A DNA stretch of 64,000 nucleotides. Origin: Ascidiaceihabitans sp034111945. GTDB lineage: Bacteria > Pseudomonadota > Alphaproteobacteria > Rhodobacterales > Rhodobacteraceae. Every line of letters begins with the position of its first letter. Position 1 is the stretch's first letter. The stretch covers positions 1 through 64,000 of the forward strand of contig JBLHSG010000009.1 in assembly GCA_047626725.1 (NCBI GenBank), written 5' to 3'. Below are positions 8,364 to 17,435 of the stretch, piece after piece. The notes under the pieces were generated by a model. It was not told the DNA's origin. It searched no databases and worked only from the letters and a program-made list of their open reading frames with translations. The position numbers and the translations under genes were made by a program.

Positions 8364-8907
8364 ATTCGCATTTGCCTTGGCGCTGCTGGCAAGTCCGGCA
8401 GTTGCTTCGGGTATCCAGATCGAAGTTGAAGGTGAAGGTGCCAATGGCATCATCACCATCGATTTGTTCGAGGATATCGCGCCAAACCACGCTGAACGTA
8501 TCACGACATTGGCCACAGACGGGCAGTATGATGGCGTGGTGTTTCACCGCGTGATCGATGGTTTTATGGCGCAAACTGGCGACGTTCAATACGGCAACAT
8601 GGACGGTGATATCCGTCTTGCCGGTCGCGGTGGGTCTGACATGGGCAGCGTCGATGCGGAGTTTTCCGACATCCAGTATGATGCGGCAGGCCTTGTCGGC
8701 ATGGCACGTTCGCAAGACGTGAACAGCGCCAACAGCCAGTTTTTCATCATGTTTGGTCCGTACCCATCATTGTCAGGACAGTACACTGTCGTTGGCAAAG
8801 TGACGGGTGGCCAAGACGTCGTGGATCAAATCAAGCGCGGTTTGGGTCCAAACGGTGCCATGATCGGATCACCTGACGTTATGAAAAAAGTCACGGCGAT
8901 CAAGTAA
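8353..8907 (+). CDS. Cyclophilin-type peptidyl-prolyl isomerase, exported
   Basis: A second cyclophilin of 184 residues. It differs from its upstream neighbour by an N-terminal signal peptide (MLNKFAFALALLASPAVASG, cleavage probably after AVAS/AVASG), so it should act in the periplasm. The catalytic stretch FHRVIDGFMAQTGD is identical to the upstream copy, and NSQFFIMFG is present. The start lies inside the upstream gene (11-base overlap). The pair looks like a tandem duplication in which one copy gained export, giving a cytoplasmic and a periplasmic isomerase from one transcript. Confidence 0.9.
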   Translation: MLNKFAFALALLASPAVASGIQIEVEGEGANGIITIDLFEDIAPNHAERITTLATDGQYDGVVFHRVIDGFMAQTGDVQYGNMDGDIRLAGRGGSDMGSVDAEFSDIQYDAAGLVGMARSQDVNSANSQFFIMFGPYPSLSGQYTVVGKVTGGQDVVDQIKRGLGPNGAMIGSPDVMKKVTAIK

Positions 8908-8915
8908 AACGGTGG

Positions 8916-8938
8916 GGTGCGCGACACGCGCACCTTAC
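8916..8938. repeat. Short palindromic repeat, copy 1
   Basis: GGTGCGCGACACGCGCACC followed by TTAC. It is an 8-bp perfect stem with an ACA loop, 8 bases after the cyclophilin stop. The same unit recurs at 35780, 43822 and 43878, with related forms at 47335 and 47415. It may act as a transcript 3' end. Confidence 0.75.
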
Positions 8939-9273
8939 TATAAGAATGGCTTTCTGACCCATCTGGTCAAACTCATTCTTTCTAAAGACGCAATGTGACT
9001 GCTCATTATGTTTGCAGCATTCAGGACGTCGCCTGAAATATGGCCGGCACAACGCGCCTTAAGGCAAACATCCGGTCATCAGCGTCGGGTCAACTGACAG
9101 AATTAGCGGCACGCGGATTGCTCCCGAAACTGTGCCAATTGAACCTGTGAACCTGAACGCGATAGTTGTTGTAACTGAAAAAGAAAAATTTCGTAGTTGC
9201 TGTTTGATGCGTGATGTTTGACGTATTCGGCTGAACGTCGATCCTGTTCGTTTCCGGAACACACAACCGCAAC
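8939..9273. other. Gene-poor spacer
   Basis: About 335 bases between the cyclophilin pair and the bactofilin gene. Only overlapping short minus-strand frames of 64-68 codons occur, in different registers, and none resembles a known protein or has a convincing ribosome-binding site. No tRNA-like fold, transposase or strong terminator was found by eye. It could hold a small RNA or the remains of a decayed gene. Confidence 0.5.
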
Positions 9274-9306
9274 AAAAAAGGCACCGCAGTTTCCCGCGAT
9301 GCCTTT
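9274..9306 (-). terminator. Intrinsic terminator after the bactofilin gene
   Basis: Read on the minus strand: AAAGGCATCGC, a loop, GCGGTGCC, then a run of six T. It lies 24 bases past the bactofilin stop. Confidence 0.8.
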
Positions 9307-9329
9307 CAAAAATGTCTAACCGAGTAGGT

Positions 9330-9857
9330 TTAGCTTTGCGGCTTCGGGGCAGGGGCCCGCGGAGCAGGAGCAGCGCCTGTTGGAACCGGCTTGGATGTGC
9401 CTGTGTTCAACGGGTCGTCCTGACGTTGAACGGACCCTTCGAAATGGGCACCGGATTCAATCGCGATGGTCTTGTGGATGATGTCACCCTCAACACGTGC
9501 GGTTGATGTCAGGCGGACCTTGAGGCCACGAACACGACCCACGATACGACCGTTGATCACAACATCATCCGCGATCACTTCGCCTTTGATTGTTGCGGTC
9601 TCGCCGATGGTCAGCAGGTGCGCGCGAATGTCGCCTTCAACCGTGCCTTCGACCTGAATGTCGCCGGTGGTTTTCATGTTGCCCGTGATGTGCAGATCCG
9701 TAGACAGCACAGAGGCGGGCGGCTTGGCTTTTGGGGCGCTGGCCTTGAATTCGTTTGGTTTCGGGGCTGTTGCTGCCGCTGGGGCTGCAGGTGCCGCTGG
9801 TTTGGGTGCCGCGTCGTCTTTGGGCCCCGGTTCGTTGATTTTGCTCTTAGAAAACAT
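9330..9857 (-). CDS. Bactofilin (polymer-forming cytoskeletal protein)
   Basis: A 175-residue bactofilin, a protein that polymerises without nucleotide into sheets or filaments tied to the inner membrane and to peptidoglycan remodelling. A disordered Pro/Ala/Lys-rich N-terminus (1-50) precedes the beta-helical core (about 53-145, LHITGNMKTTGDIQVEGTVEGDI and successive GEVIADDVVINGRIVG-type rungs). A Pro/Ala-rich tail follows. Its start lies inside the end of the M23 peptidase gene (11-base overlap), so the two are co-translated, matching the recurring bactofilin/M23 endopeptidase partnership in which the polymer positions the enzyme. Confidence 0.92.
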   Translation of the reverse strand: MFSKSKINEPGPKDDAAPKPAAPAAPAAATAPKPNEFKASAPKAKPPASVLSTDLHITGNMKTTGDIQVEGTVEGDIRAHLLTIGETATIKGEVIADDVVINGRIVGRVRGLKVRLTSTARVEGDIIHKTIAIESGAHFEGSVQRQDDPLNTGTSKPVPTGAAPAPRAPAPKPQS

Positions 9858-11175
9858 CGTTTGCAGCCTTAATATAGATCATTGGGTTCACAGCTTTACC
9901 ACCTACACGCACTTCGTAATGAAGATGGACACCGGTTACCCGTCCGGAGGCACCCATATCACCAATACGTTGTCCGCGCGATACCCTTTGGCCAACCTTG
10001 ACACGAATTTTGCTCTGGTGCGCATATCGTGTTTCGATGCCAAATTCATGCTGTATCTTGACCAGACGTCCATATCCTGAGGACCATCCAGCGTGAGTAA
10101 CTACACCGTCTGCTGTTGCATACAGTGGTGTTCCGTTCGGGGCGGCGAAATCGACGCCTTTGTGCATCCGACGACCGCCAGTTTTAGGGTCACGACGGGG
10201 GCCAAATTTCGAAGTAAACCGGAATGCGTCCTTAACAGGGGCGGCAAACGGCGCTTTTTGCGCGGCGATCCGGTACAGATTCAAACGATCCATCTGATCC
10301 AGAAGGCGATTGGCGCGCAGTGTATCTGCTGTTGGTTCCTGACCACGGGTCGAGAATGACAGCGGCGTCAGCGGCCCACCTTGGCCATTATAGCCTCGGC
10401 GCACTTGTTCAATAATACGGTCCGTCGGCATGCCAGCCGCGCGGAACATTTTATCAAGCGGGGCGACCGAAATTGTCATCGCGTCTTCGAGTTGGCGGAA
10501 AATCGCGTCGTTTTGTTCTCTCATCACGACGATTTGCTGGGCCATCTCGTCGGCGGCCAGTAATGCGTCTTGGGAATCAAGGATAACCTGATCACGTTCA
10601 GCGGCGGTTTTAGCCAATGCTTCGGCGACAAACCCCATCGAGGCCCCGGCGCTGGCATCTGCCAAAACGGTTCCGGCACCACCATTTAACTGGTCTTTGG
10701 CGTCGGCCAATTGGGCACGCGCAGCTTCGCGGTCTTTCATTGTGCCACGCAGCGTTGACTGGATCACCTCGATACCGGTTTCCAATTCGCGACGGTGCGT
10801 TTCGGAATTCAACAGTTCGGATTGCATCACAGAAATCTGGGCGAGGGCGGCGTTAAATCGGTTTTGCGCGGCCACTGCTTCGGTCGCGCGGCTGTCACGT
10901 TGCGAGGATAATTCGTTCAGGCGGGCTTGATAGTTGTTCTGATCGCGTTTGGCTTGCTCGCGAAAATTGCCGGACCCGATGCTGTCCATCAGGATAATCG
11001 CAGTCGCAACGATGGCCCATGCCACCAGCAATGCACCACCCGCATAGGCAATCAGCTGCGTCCCGGGACGCAGTCGGATAAATCGTGTGTCTGTGTCAGA
11101 CTTTAGAAAGACACGGCGTTCCGGAAAATAGCGTTCCAGAACAAGATTAATCTTTGCTCCTAGACGTGTTCGCAC
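9847..11175 (-). CDS. M23-family peptidoglycan endopeptidase with DUF5930-like N-terminus
   Basis: A membrane-anchored LytM-type metallopeptidase expected to cleave peptidoglycan cross-links. Of 442 residues, 1-40 are cytoplasmic and basic. Residues about 42-66 form a membrane helix (AYAGGALLVAWAIVATAIIL), and about 75-230 are coiled coil. The C-terminal M23 domain (about 315-430) has HKGVDF for the first zinc ligands and HLHYE for the catalytic/zinc His pair, with both zinc sites intact. The N-terminal part corresponds to what I recall as DUF5930 in Rhodobacterales. Together with the overlapping bactofilin it is probably a cell-shape module. Confidence 0.9.
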   Translation of the reverse strand: MRTRLGAKINLVLERYFPERRVFLKSDTDTRFIRLRPGTQLIAYAGGALLVAWAIVATAIILMDSIGSGNFREQAKRDQNNYQARLNELSSQRDSRATEAVAAQNRFNAALAQISVMQSELLNSETHRRELETGIEVIQSTLRGTMKDREAARAQLADAKDQLNGGAGTVLADASAGASMGFVAEALAKTAAERDQVILDSQDALLAADEMAQQIVVMREQNDAIFRQLEDAMTISVAPLDKMFRAAGMPTDRIIEQVRRGYNGQGGPLTPLSFSTRGQEPTADTLRANRLLDQMDRLNLYRIAAQKAPFAAPVKDAFRFTSKFGPRRDPKTGGRRMHKGVDFAAPNGTPLYATADGVVTHAGWSSGYGRLVKIQHEFGIETRYAHQSKIRVKVGQRVSRGQRIGDMGASGRVTGVHLHYEVRVGGKAVNPMIYIKAANDVF

Positions 11176-11368
11176 CCAGTGTACCCTTTTCCCATCCCAC
11201 TTATCGCGGCGCGGTTATGTCCCGCGCGCATGAGACATTGGAATAGACAGTGGGGCGGCATCGGGCAACCCTCTTGGCGGCCTGATTCGCGCAGGTAGGC
11301 GGGATTGTGGTAAATTGGCAAAAAACCGCCCATTCAAAAGGGCTTGTCTGCCACTGTTAATCACAAAA

Positions 11369-12181
11369 TCAGTTTGAAACAGCCAGTGGCCAGTAAAAAT
11401 CGGGCGGAATACCGGCCTCGGCGCGTTTTTCTTCGTTAAAGGGCGGTTTGAGGGCCCCGTGAAAATACCGCTGCACCAGTTCGTGAAATGCGATCTTCGG
11501 GTCCAGGTTTTCGCGTCCGCACAGGAAATGAAACCACTTTGATCCATAGGCCACATGCGCGACTTCTTCGGCATAGATGGTTTCAAGTGCCGCGACCGCA
11601 TTGGTGATTTTGGCCTGCTTGAACAGACGGATCATGTTGGGCGTCACATCTAATCCGCGCGCCTCAAGAACCATGGGGACCACGGCCAACCGCCCCATAA
11701 AATCATCTGCGGTGTCTTGGGCTGCGCGCCACATTCCGGCATGCGCGGGCAAGGCACCGTAGAAACTGCCAGCTTCTTCAAGACAGTCTGCCATCAGGTT
11801 GAAATGTTTGGATTCTTCATCCGCTGCCTTGACCCAATCATCGTAATACCCCATCGGCATTTGCACGTCGGCAAAGCGCGGAATGATGTCCCAATGCAGA
11901 TCCACCGCGTTCAATTCGATGTGGGCAACAGCGTGCAACAACGCGATGCGCCCTTCGGGTGTACCGGGTTTGCGGTGGGGCACATCACGGGGCGACAGCA
12001 GTTCTGGTTTCTCGGGTCGGGCAGGCTGCATCGGCGGTTCGGCGCGACCAATTTCGGGCGTTTCACCACGGGCACGCGCGGCTTGCCATTGCGCCGCATA
12101 TTCACGCGACAGCGCAGTTTTTTCACGACCATCCGCCGTGGTCAGGACATTCACCGCCATTTGGGCAAGCGGCAACATCAC
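11369..12181 (-). CDS. DUF455 ferritin-like domain protein
   Basis: A 270-residue protein of the DUF455 family, predicted to have a four-helix ferritin-like fold. Candidate di-iron ligands appear in helix segments HAVAHIELNAVDLHWD, AADEESKHF and ETIYAEEVAHVAYG, which contain the E...ExxH pattern. The enzymatic role is unknown; the tRNA hydroxylase MiaE is a distant structural relative, but I would not assign that function. The start overlaps the bcp stop by four bases (ATGA), so it is translationally coupled to the peroxiredoxin, hinting at a redox or oxygen-related job. Confidence 0.85.
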   Translation of the reverse strand: MMLPLAQMAVNVLTTADGREKTALSREYAAQWQAARARGETPEIGRAEPPMQPARPEKPELLSPRDVPHRKPGTPEGRIALLHAVAHIELNAVDLHWDIIPRFADVQMPMGYYDDWVKAADEESKHFNLMADCLEEAGSFYGALPAHAGMWRAAQDTADDFMGRLAVVPMVLEARGLDVTPNMIRLFKQAKITNAVAALETIYAEEVAHVAYGSKWFHFLCGRENLDPKIAFHELVQRYFHGALKPPFNEEKRAEAGIPPDFYWPLAVSN

Positions 12182-12639
12182 AGGGATTTCACCGCGTCCA
12201 ACACGGCCTCGACGTGGTTTGGCACTTTAACTTTGGGCCAGATCTGCGCGATTGTACCGTCGCTTGCGATCAAAACCGTGGTCCGCTCGATCCCCATATA
12301 GACCTTGCCGTACATGTTTTTCTCTTTCCAAACGCCGTAGTCTTCGCAGACCGTGCCGTGTTCGTCTGACAACAACGGGACGCTCAAATCATGTTTGGTG
12401 GTGAATTTCCCATGCTTGGCGACGCTGTCTTTTGACACACCAAACACGACCGCACCGGCATCGGCAAACTCTTGCAAGTGCGTTGAAAATGCGATGGATT
12501 CCTTGGTGCAGCCCGGCGTATCATCGCGCGGATAGAAATACAGAACCACAGCTTGCCCCTTGAGGGCCGACAGGGTCACATCATCGCCCGTCGTCTGCGG
12601 GAGCGTAAAATCAGGGGCGGGGGCGGACACTTCGATCAT
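12178..12639 (-). CDS. bcp: Thioredoxin-dependent peroxiredoxin (BCP/PrxQ type)
   Basis: Reduces H2O2 and organic hydroperoxides using thioredoxin. The 153-residue protein shows YFYPRDDTPGCTKES with the peroxidatic Cys in the TPGCT motif. The PrxQ resolving Cys five residues later is absent (Ser at that position), so this may be the 1-Cys variant or use another partner thiol (CEDYG further on). The frame extends to 12969, but the ATG at 12639 with AGAGG upstream gives the family N-terminus (MIEVSAPAPDFTLP). First gene of a two-gene unit with the DUF455 gene, divergent from the AsmA-like gene. Confidence 0.92.
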   Translation of the reverse strand: MIEVSAPAPDFTLPQTTGDDVTLSALKGQAVVLYFYPRDDTPGCTKESIAFSTHLQEFADAGAVVFGVSKDSVAKHGKFTTKHDLSVPLLSDEHGTVCEDYGVWKEKNMYGKVYMGIERTTVLIASDGTIAQIWPKVKVPNHVEAVLDAVKSL

Positions 12640-12806
12640 GGGAACCTCTTTGGCGATATGTTTTCTGGGCTGGATTTCACGATTTAGACGTAAAGCTGTC
12701 ATAAAGGTTTTGTGGTAACCGTGGTGCACCCATATGTGAATGGGCAATCTAGGGCGACTGCCCCAATAATAAAGCCAAAGAACAGAAAGCTGACCCGACC
12801 AAAACC

Positions 12807-15800
12807 ATGCAGACCCCAAGCGACATAACCGTCGATCCAGCGCCGCCGACAAAGGTGGTGAAACCCAAACGACGCATTTTGCGCCGCCTTTTGGCAGGTG
12901 CATTAAGTGCGACGTTCGGGTTGGCGATTTTGTTGGGTCTTGGGATTTTGGCATTGCTGGGTCAGACAATTACCGCCCCCGATTGGGCCCGAGAACGTAT
13001 TGAACAGCGCGCCGCAGATGCATTGCCGGGTCTGAATCTGCGCTTTGGCGACGTGCAATTTACGCTCAAAGACGGCTGGCAACCTCACGTGCGCCTGCAA
13101 AACGTGCTGCTGAATGATGACAGCGGTGCGTTGTTGTTGTCCTTGTCCGAGTTCGAGGCCGACTTTGCCCTAAAGGCGCTTTTGAACGGCGAGGCAAAGC
13201 CAAAAGACGTGATTTTGTCTGGCGCTGTGGTGACATTGGTGCGCGATGCAGACGGGCAAATGACTCTGCGCGGTGGCACCGAAATCAGCAATCCGTCGCA
13301 ACAGGCAACCAGCCTTCCGGCCTTGATCGAAGGAATGGATGCGGCTTTTGATCAACCGGCGCTGAGCAATTTTCGATCCGCCGATGTGCAAGCACTGACC
13401 CTGCGCTACGAAGACGTGCGCACCGAACGCGCGTGGGTCGTTGATGGTGGGCGCATGCGCCTGAACCGCGACGGCGAAGAACTGCGGTTGTCCGCTGATT
13501 TGGCAGTGCTTAGCGGCGGGGCAAGCGTGGCCACCGTCGAGGCGAATTACACCAGTTTGATCGGGGACACGGCCGCAGATTTTGGGATCAACATTGCCGA
13601 CGTGTCCGCACAAGATATCGCCGCACAAAGCCCGGCCTTGGCGTGGCTTGACGTGTTGCGTGCGCCTATTTCGGGGGCGTTGCGGGGCGGTGTTGACAGT
13701 GATGGCACCCTTTTGCCGCTGAGTGCGACATTGCAAATCGGGGCCGGTGCGGTGCAGCCGACGCCACAAACAAAACCGATCCCGTTTCAATCCGCACGCA
13801 GCTATTTTACCTATGACGCCACATCGCAAACTATTGATTTTGCAGAACTTTCCGTCAAAAGTAAGTGGGTCACCACCCGCGCCGAAGGGCAGGCGTTGTT
13901 AGGTGGTCTGGACACCGGAAAGCTAAGCGATCTAACGGGGCAATTTGAGCTTTCCGCCCTTAGCGTTAATCCCGCAGACCTGTACGAACAGCCGCGTCGC
14001 TTGGACGGCGCGGACATGGATTTCCGCCTACAGCTGAACCCGTTTGTCCTGCGCGTCGGGCAAATGTTGATCTACGATCAAGGGCAAACACTGCGGATGA
14101 ATGGCGATGCCAGTGCTGATCCCGATGGCTGGCGATTTGCGGTCGATGGGCAGATCGAGGCCATCACACCCGCGCGCCTGCTTGAATTGTGGCCCGACCG
14201 GTTTGCCACGGGAACGCGCAGTTGGATTGACACGAATTTGCTGGCCGGATCACTGCGCAATGCAGACGTGGCCCTGCGCAAAAGCCCATCCACACCCGTC
14301 AGCGCGTTCTTCAGTTTTGACTATTCCGACGCGACGGTGCAGTTGCTGAAAACCATGCCGCCAGTGACCAAAGCCAAAGGGCAGGTTAGCATGCTTGCCA
14401 ACCGGTTTGTCGTGGCTGTGGACGGCGGCGCAATTGTCGCGCCCCAAGGTGGCACGGTCGATGTGTCGGGGTCCTCCTTTATCATTCCAGACGTCACTGT
14501 CAGGGGCGGCGCGCCCAGCGTGGCACGCCTGCGGACAAACAGCACGATCACGGCGGCGCTGTCCTTATTGAACCAAGACAACCTCGAGGTGATGGATAAA
14601 GCGGGGCTTGATGTGGCCTTGGCTGACGGCCGCGCGGTCCTTGAAGGGACGTTGGCGCTGCCGCTGAAAAAGCAAATCCAGAACGAAGAAATCCAATATG
14701 ATGTGATCGGCGAATTGCGCAATGTGCGCACGTCTGGGTTGGTCACGGGAAAAACACTTGCGACGGAATCCTTGCGACTAGAGGCGTCGAACAAAGGCGT
14801 GAAAATCGGCGGCAAAGGGCGCATCGGGCAACTGCCATTTGATGTGACCTGGAGCCAAGCAATCGGCAAAAATACGCCTGGAAACAGCACAGTACGCGGC
14901 ACGGTAGAACTGTCTGAACGTACCATTGATGAATTCAACATTGGCCTACCCAAGGGGTTCATCACCGGATCCGGGCGCGGTGATGTGACGATTGAATTGG
15001 CAAAAGACACCGCACCACTATTAACGCTGGCGTCGAATTTGCGCGGCCTAAAGATGCGGTTTGCCCCACTTGGCTGGTCCAAATCGGCGGGTCAGGCTGG
15101 GTCTTTGTCGCTGACCGCGCGGTTGGGCAACGCCGCCGTGGTTGATAATTTCCAACTCGATGCGCCGGGCCTAAAAGCGCGCGGCACAATCACCACGACC
15201 GCAACAGGCGGGCTTGACCGGGCCACCTTTAGTCGTGTGCAGGTCGGCAATTGGTTGGACGCGCCTGTGACGTTGATTGGCCGCGGCAAATCCCAAGCGC
15301 CCGTAATCGAGGTGACCAGCGGCACGTTGGATTTGCGGCGCGCGGAATTCGGGGCAGGCGGCACAGGCAGCAGTTCAAATGTGGGCGGCCCGATGCGCAT
15401 CCGTTTGGACCGTTTGCAAATCACCGACACCCTCGCGTTGAACAATATGCGCGGTGAATTCAGTACGAAATCAGGCCTTGATGGGTCATTTTCAGGCGCG
15501 CTAAACGGCGGCACGGCGATTTCGGGGCGGGTGTTGCCGCAAAACGGGCGCAGTGCTGTGCGCATCACATCCCAAGACGCAGGCGGTATTTTTGCCTCTG
15601 CCGGATTGTTGAAACAGGCGCGCGGCGGTACTTTGGCGCTGACCTTGTTGCCTGTCGGCAAAGATGGCGCATTCGACGGCCAACTGTTTGTGAAAAACAC
15701 CCGGATCAAGGATGCACCGGCGATTGCCGCGTTGTTGAACGCGCTGAGTATTGTCGGCCTGTTGGAACAAATGGGCGGCTCCGGCATTCATTTTAACGAG

Positions 15801-16229
15801 GTCGAGGCGGCGTTTCGTTTGACCCCGTCAACCATGACCCTAACAGGTGCCAGCGCGGTTGGCCCGTCGATGGGCATTTCGATGGACGGGATTTATGCCG
15901 TCGACAAAGGCACGCTTGATATGCGCGGCGTGATTTCCCCGATCTACCTGATTAACGGCATCGGCAGCATTTTGACGCGCAAAGGCGAGGGGCTGATTGG
16001 CTTTAACTATTCCCTGTCGGGGAATGCTAAAAACCCAACGGTGCGGGTCAATCCGCTGTCCGCGCTGACGCCGGGGATGTTTCGCGATTTGTTCCGCGCC
16101 CCTGCGCCAAAATTGCCGGCTGTGTCAGGTGACGCCGCGACCCCGACAGTGCCCAAAGCATTGTTGCCAAAAACAACAGAAACGCCAAAACAAAACCCGT
16201 CTTCGAAAAGTAACATTGAAGGTCGCTAA
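12807..16229 (+). CDS. Large AsmA/YhdP-like envelope protein
   Basis: An 1140-residue protein with a short basic cytoplasmic N-terminus and one membrane helix (about 32-53, LSATFGLAILLGLGILALLG). A long periplasmic part is rich in beta-strands, with a DUF3971-like middle and an AsmA-like C-terminal segment (about 850-1080, GTLALTLLPVGKDGAFDGQL, GLLEQMGGSGIHFNEVEAAF). The architecture matches the AsmA/YhdP/TamB group, proteins implicated in lipid transport between membranes. The tail (1090-1140) is Pro/Lys/Thr-rich and probably disordered. There is no obvious ribosome-binding site at this ATG, so the exact start is uncertain. queA follows after 21 bases. Confidence 0.85.
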   Translation: MQTPSDITVDPAPPTKVVKPKRRILRRLLAGALSATFGLAILLGLGILALLGQTITAPDWARERIEQRAADALPGLNLRFGDVQFTLKDGWQPHVRLQNVLLNDDSGALLLSLSEFEADFALKALLNGEAKPKDVILSGAVVTLVRDADGQMTLRGGTEISNPSQQATSLPALIEGMDAAFDQPALSNFRSADVQALTLRYEDVRTERAWVVDGGRMRLNRDGEELRLSADLAVLSGGASVATVEANYTSLIGDTAADFGINIADVSAQDIAAQSPALAWLDVLRAPISGALRGGVDSDGTLLPLSATLQIGAGAVQPTPQTKPIPFQSARSYFTYDATSQTIDFAELSVKSKWVTTRAEGQALLGGLDTGKLSDLTGQFELSALSVNPADLYEQPRRLDGADMDFRLQLNPFVLRVGQMLIYDQGQTLRMNGDASADPDGWRFAVDGQIEAITPARLLELWPDRFATGTRSWIDTNLLAGSLRNADVALRKSPSTPVSAFFSFDYSDATVQLLKTMPPVTKAKGQVSMLANRFVVAVDGGAIVAPQGGTVDVSGSSFIIPDVTVRGGAPSVARLRTNSTITAALSLLNQDNLEVMDKAGLDVALADGRAVLEGTLALPLKKQIQNEEIQYDVIGELRNVRTSGLVTGKTLATESLRLEASNKGVKIGGKGRIGQLPFDVTWSQAIGKNTPGNSTVRGTVELSERTIDEFNIGLPKGFITGSGRGDVTIELAKDTAPLLTLASNLRGLKMRFAPLGWSKSAGQAGSLSLTARLGNAAVVDNFQLDAPGLKARGTITTTATGGLDRATFSRVQVGNWLDAPVTLIGRGKSQAPVIEVTSGTLDLRRAEFGAGGTGSSSNVGGPMRIRLDRLQITDTLALNNMRGEFSTKSGLDGSFSGALNGGTAISGRVLPQNGRSAVRITSQDAGGIFASAGLLKQARGGTLALTLLPVGKDGAFDGQLFVKNTRIKDAPAIAALLNALSIVGLLEQMGGSGIHFNEVEAAFRLTPSTMTLTGASAVGPSMGISMDGIYAVDKGTLDMRGVISPIYLINGIGSILTRKGEGLIGFNYSLSGNAKNPTVRVNPLSALTPGMFRDLFRAPAPKLPAVSGDAATPTVPKALLPKTTETPKQNPSSKSNIEGR

Positions 16230-16250
16230 ACAGGCAGGTATGGCGCGAGA

Positions 16251-17309
16251 ATGCAGTTAAGTGATTTTGATTTCGACCTTCCTGATGCTTTGATCGCGAC
16301 CCGTCCTGCGGTGCCGCGCACGTCCGCGCGTTTGCTTGTCGCGAATGGTGCGTCGCTGTCTGACAACCACGTGCATGATTTGCCGAATTGGTTGCGCGCT
16401 GGTGACCGTTTGGTGCTGAACAACACCAAAGTAATTCCTGCGCGATTGTCTGGCACGCGCGCGCGCACATCGGCCCAAGGCAACACCCAAGCCCGGATCG
16501 AAGTGACCTTGCTAGAGCCGCAAGCAAATGGGAATTGGGCAGCCCTTTTGAAGCCGTTGAAGAAGGTCAAATTTGGCGAAGAAATTGTGTTTTCTGATGA
16601 TCTGACGGCCGCATTGGAAGGTGTTCAAGATGGTCAGGCGCATCTGAAATTCAACGTCACTGGCGACGCATTTGATGCGTGTTTGGCGCAAGCAGGCGCG
16701 ATGCCTTTGCCGCCCTATATTGCCGCAAAACGCCCGGCCGATGCCCAGGATCACATCGACTACCAAACTGTTTTTGCACAACATTCCGGTGCTGTCGCGG
16801 CCCCGACCGCATCTTTGCATTTTGATCAGAGGCTGCTCGATCAATTGACCGCAATGGGCGTGACCTTTAGCGAGGTCACATTGCACGTTGGCGCGGGCAC
16901 GTTTTTGCCGGTCAAGGTCGATGACGTCCTGAGCCACAAAATGCATGCTGAATGGGGGCGGGTCAGCACGCAAGCGGCCAGTGAAATTGCGGCAACCAAA
17001 TTGGCAGGTGGGCGGATTATTCCTGTGGGCACAACCGCATTGCGTCTTGTCGAAACTGCGGCGCGCGACGGTGTGATCAAGGCGTGGGAAGGCGACACTG
17101 ACATCTTTATCTACCCCGGTTTTGAATTTCATGTGGCAGACGCGCTGATGACCAATTTTCACCTGCCGAAATCGACGTTGATGATGCTGGTGTCAGCCCT
17201 GATGGGGCAACAGGAAATTCGCGACATTTACACCCATGCCATAAACGAAAAATACAGATTTTTCAGCTATGGGGATTCATCACTCTTGATCCCGCAACAG
17301 GCGAAATAG
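16251..17309 (+). CDS. queA: S-adenosylmethionine:tRNA ribosyltransferase-isomerase
   Basis: Transfers the ribosyl part of S-adenosylmethionine to 7-aminomethyl-7-deazaguanine in tRNA, forming epoxyqueuosine. The 352 residues are full length and start with the family's DFDFDLPDALIATRPA. Further conserved stretches are GDRLVLNNTKVIPARL, PLPPYI, DYQTVFAQHSGAVAAPTASL, TLHVGAGTFLPV, RIIPVGTTALRLVE and LMTNFHLPKSTLMMLVSAL. It is 21 bases downstream of the AsmA-like gene and probably co-transcribed. No other queuosine gene is present in the window. Confidence 0.96.
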   Translation: MQLSDFDFDLPDALIATRPAVPRTSARLLVANGASLSDNHVHDLPNWLRAGDRLVLNNTKVIPARLSGTRARTSAQGNTQARIEVTLLEPQANGNWAALLKPLKKVKFGEEIVFSDDLTAALEGVQDGQAHLKFNVTGDAFDACLAQAGAMPLPPYIAAKRPADAQDHIDYQTVFAQHSGAVAAPTASLHFDQRLLDQLTAMGVTFSEVTLHVGAGTFLPVKVDDVLSHKMHAEWGRVSTQAASEIAATKLAGGRIIPVGTTALRLVETAARDGVIKAWEGDTDIFIYPGFEFHVADALMTNFHLPKSTLMMLVSALMGQQEIRDIYTHAINEKYRFFSYGDSSLLIPQQAK

Positions 17310-17435
17310 GCGAATACGACAGATGATATGTCGCGCATGATGCGGACGCTTGCGGTTCGGTGTGAGACGACCAAGACATCAAAGCGCCGCGGCGAATCCA
17401 GATAACCCCCACCAAACCACACGACGGAGAATGAC

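Noticed and set aside
9059..9309. Three overlapping short minus-strand frames in the 8939-9273 spacer
   Set aside because: Different registers, no ribosome-binding site, and part of the region is the bactofilin terminator.
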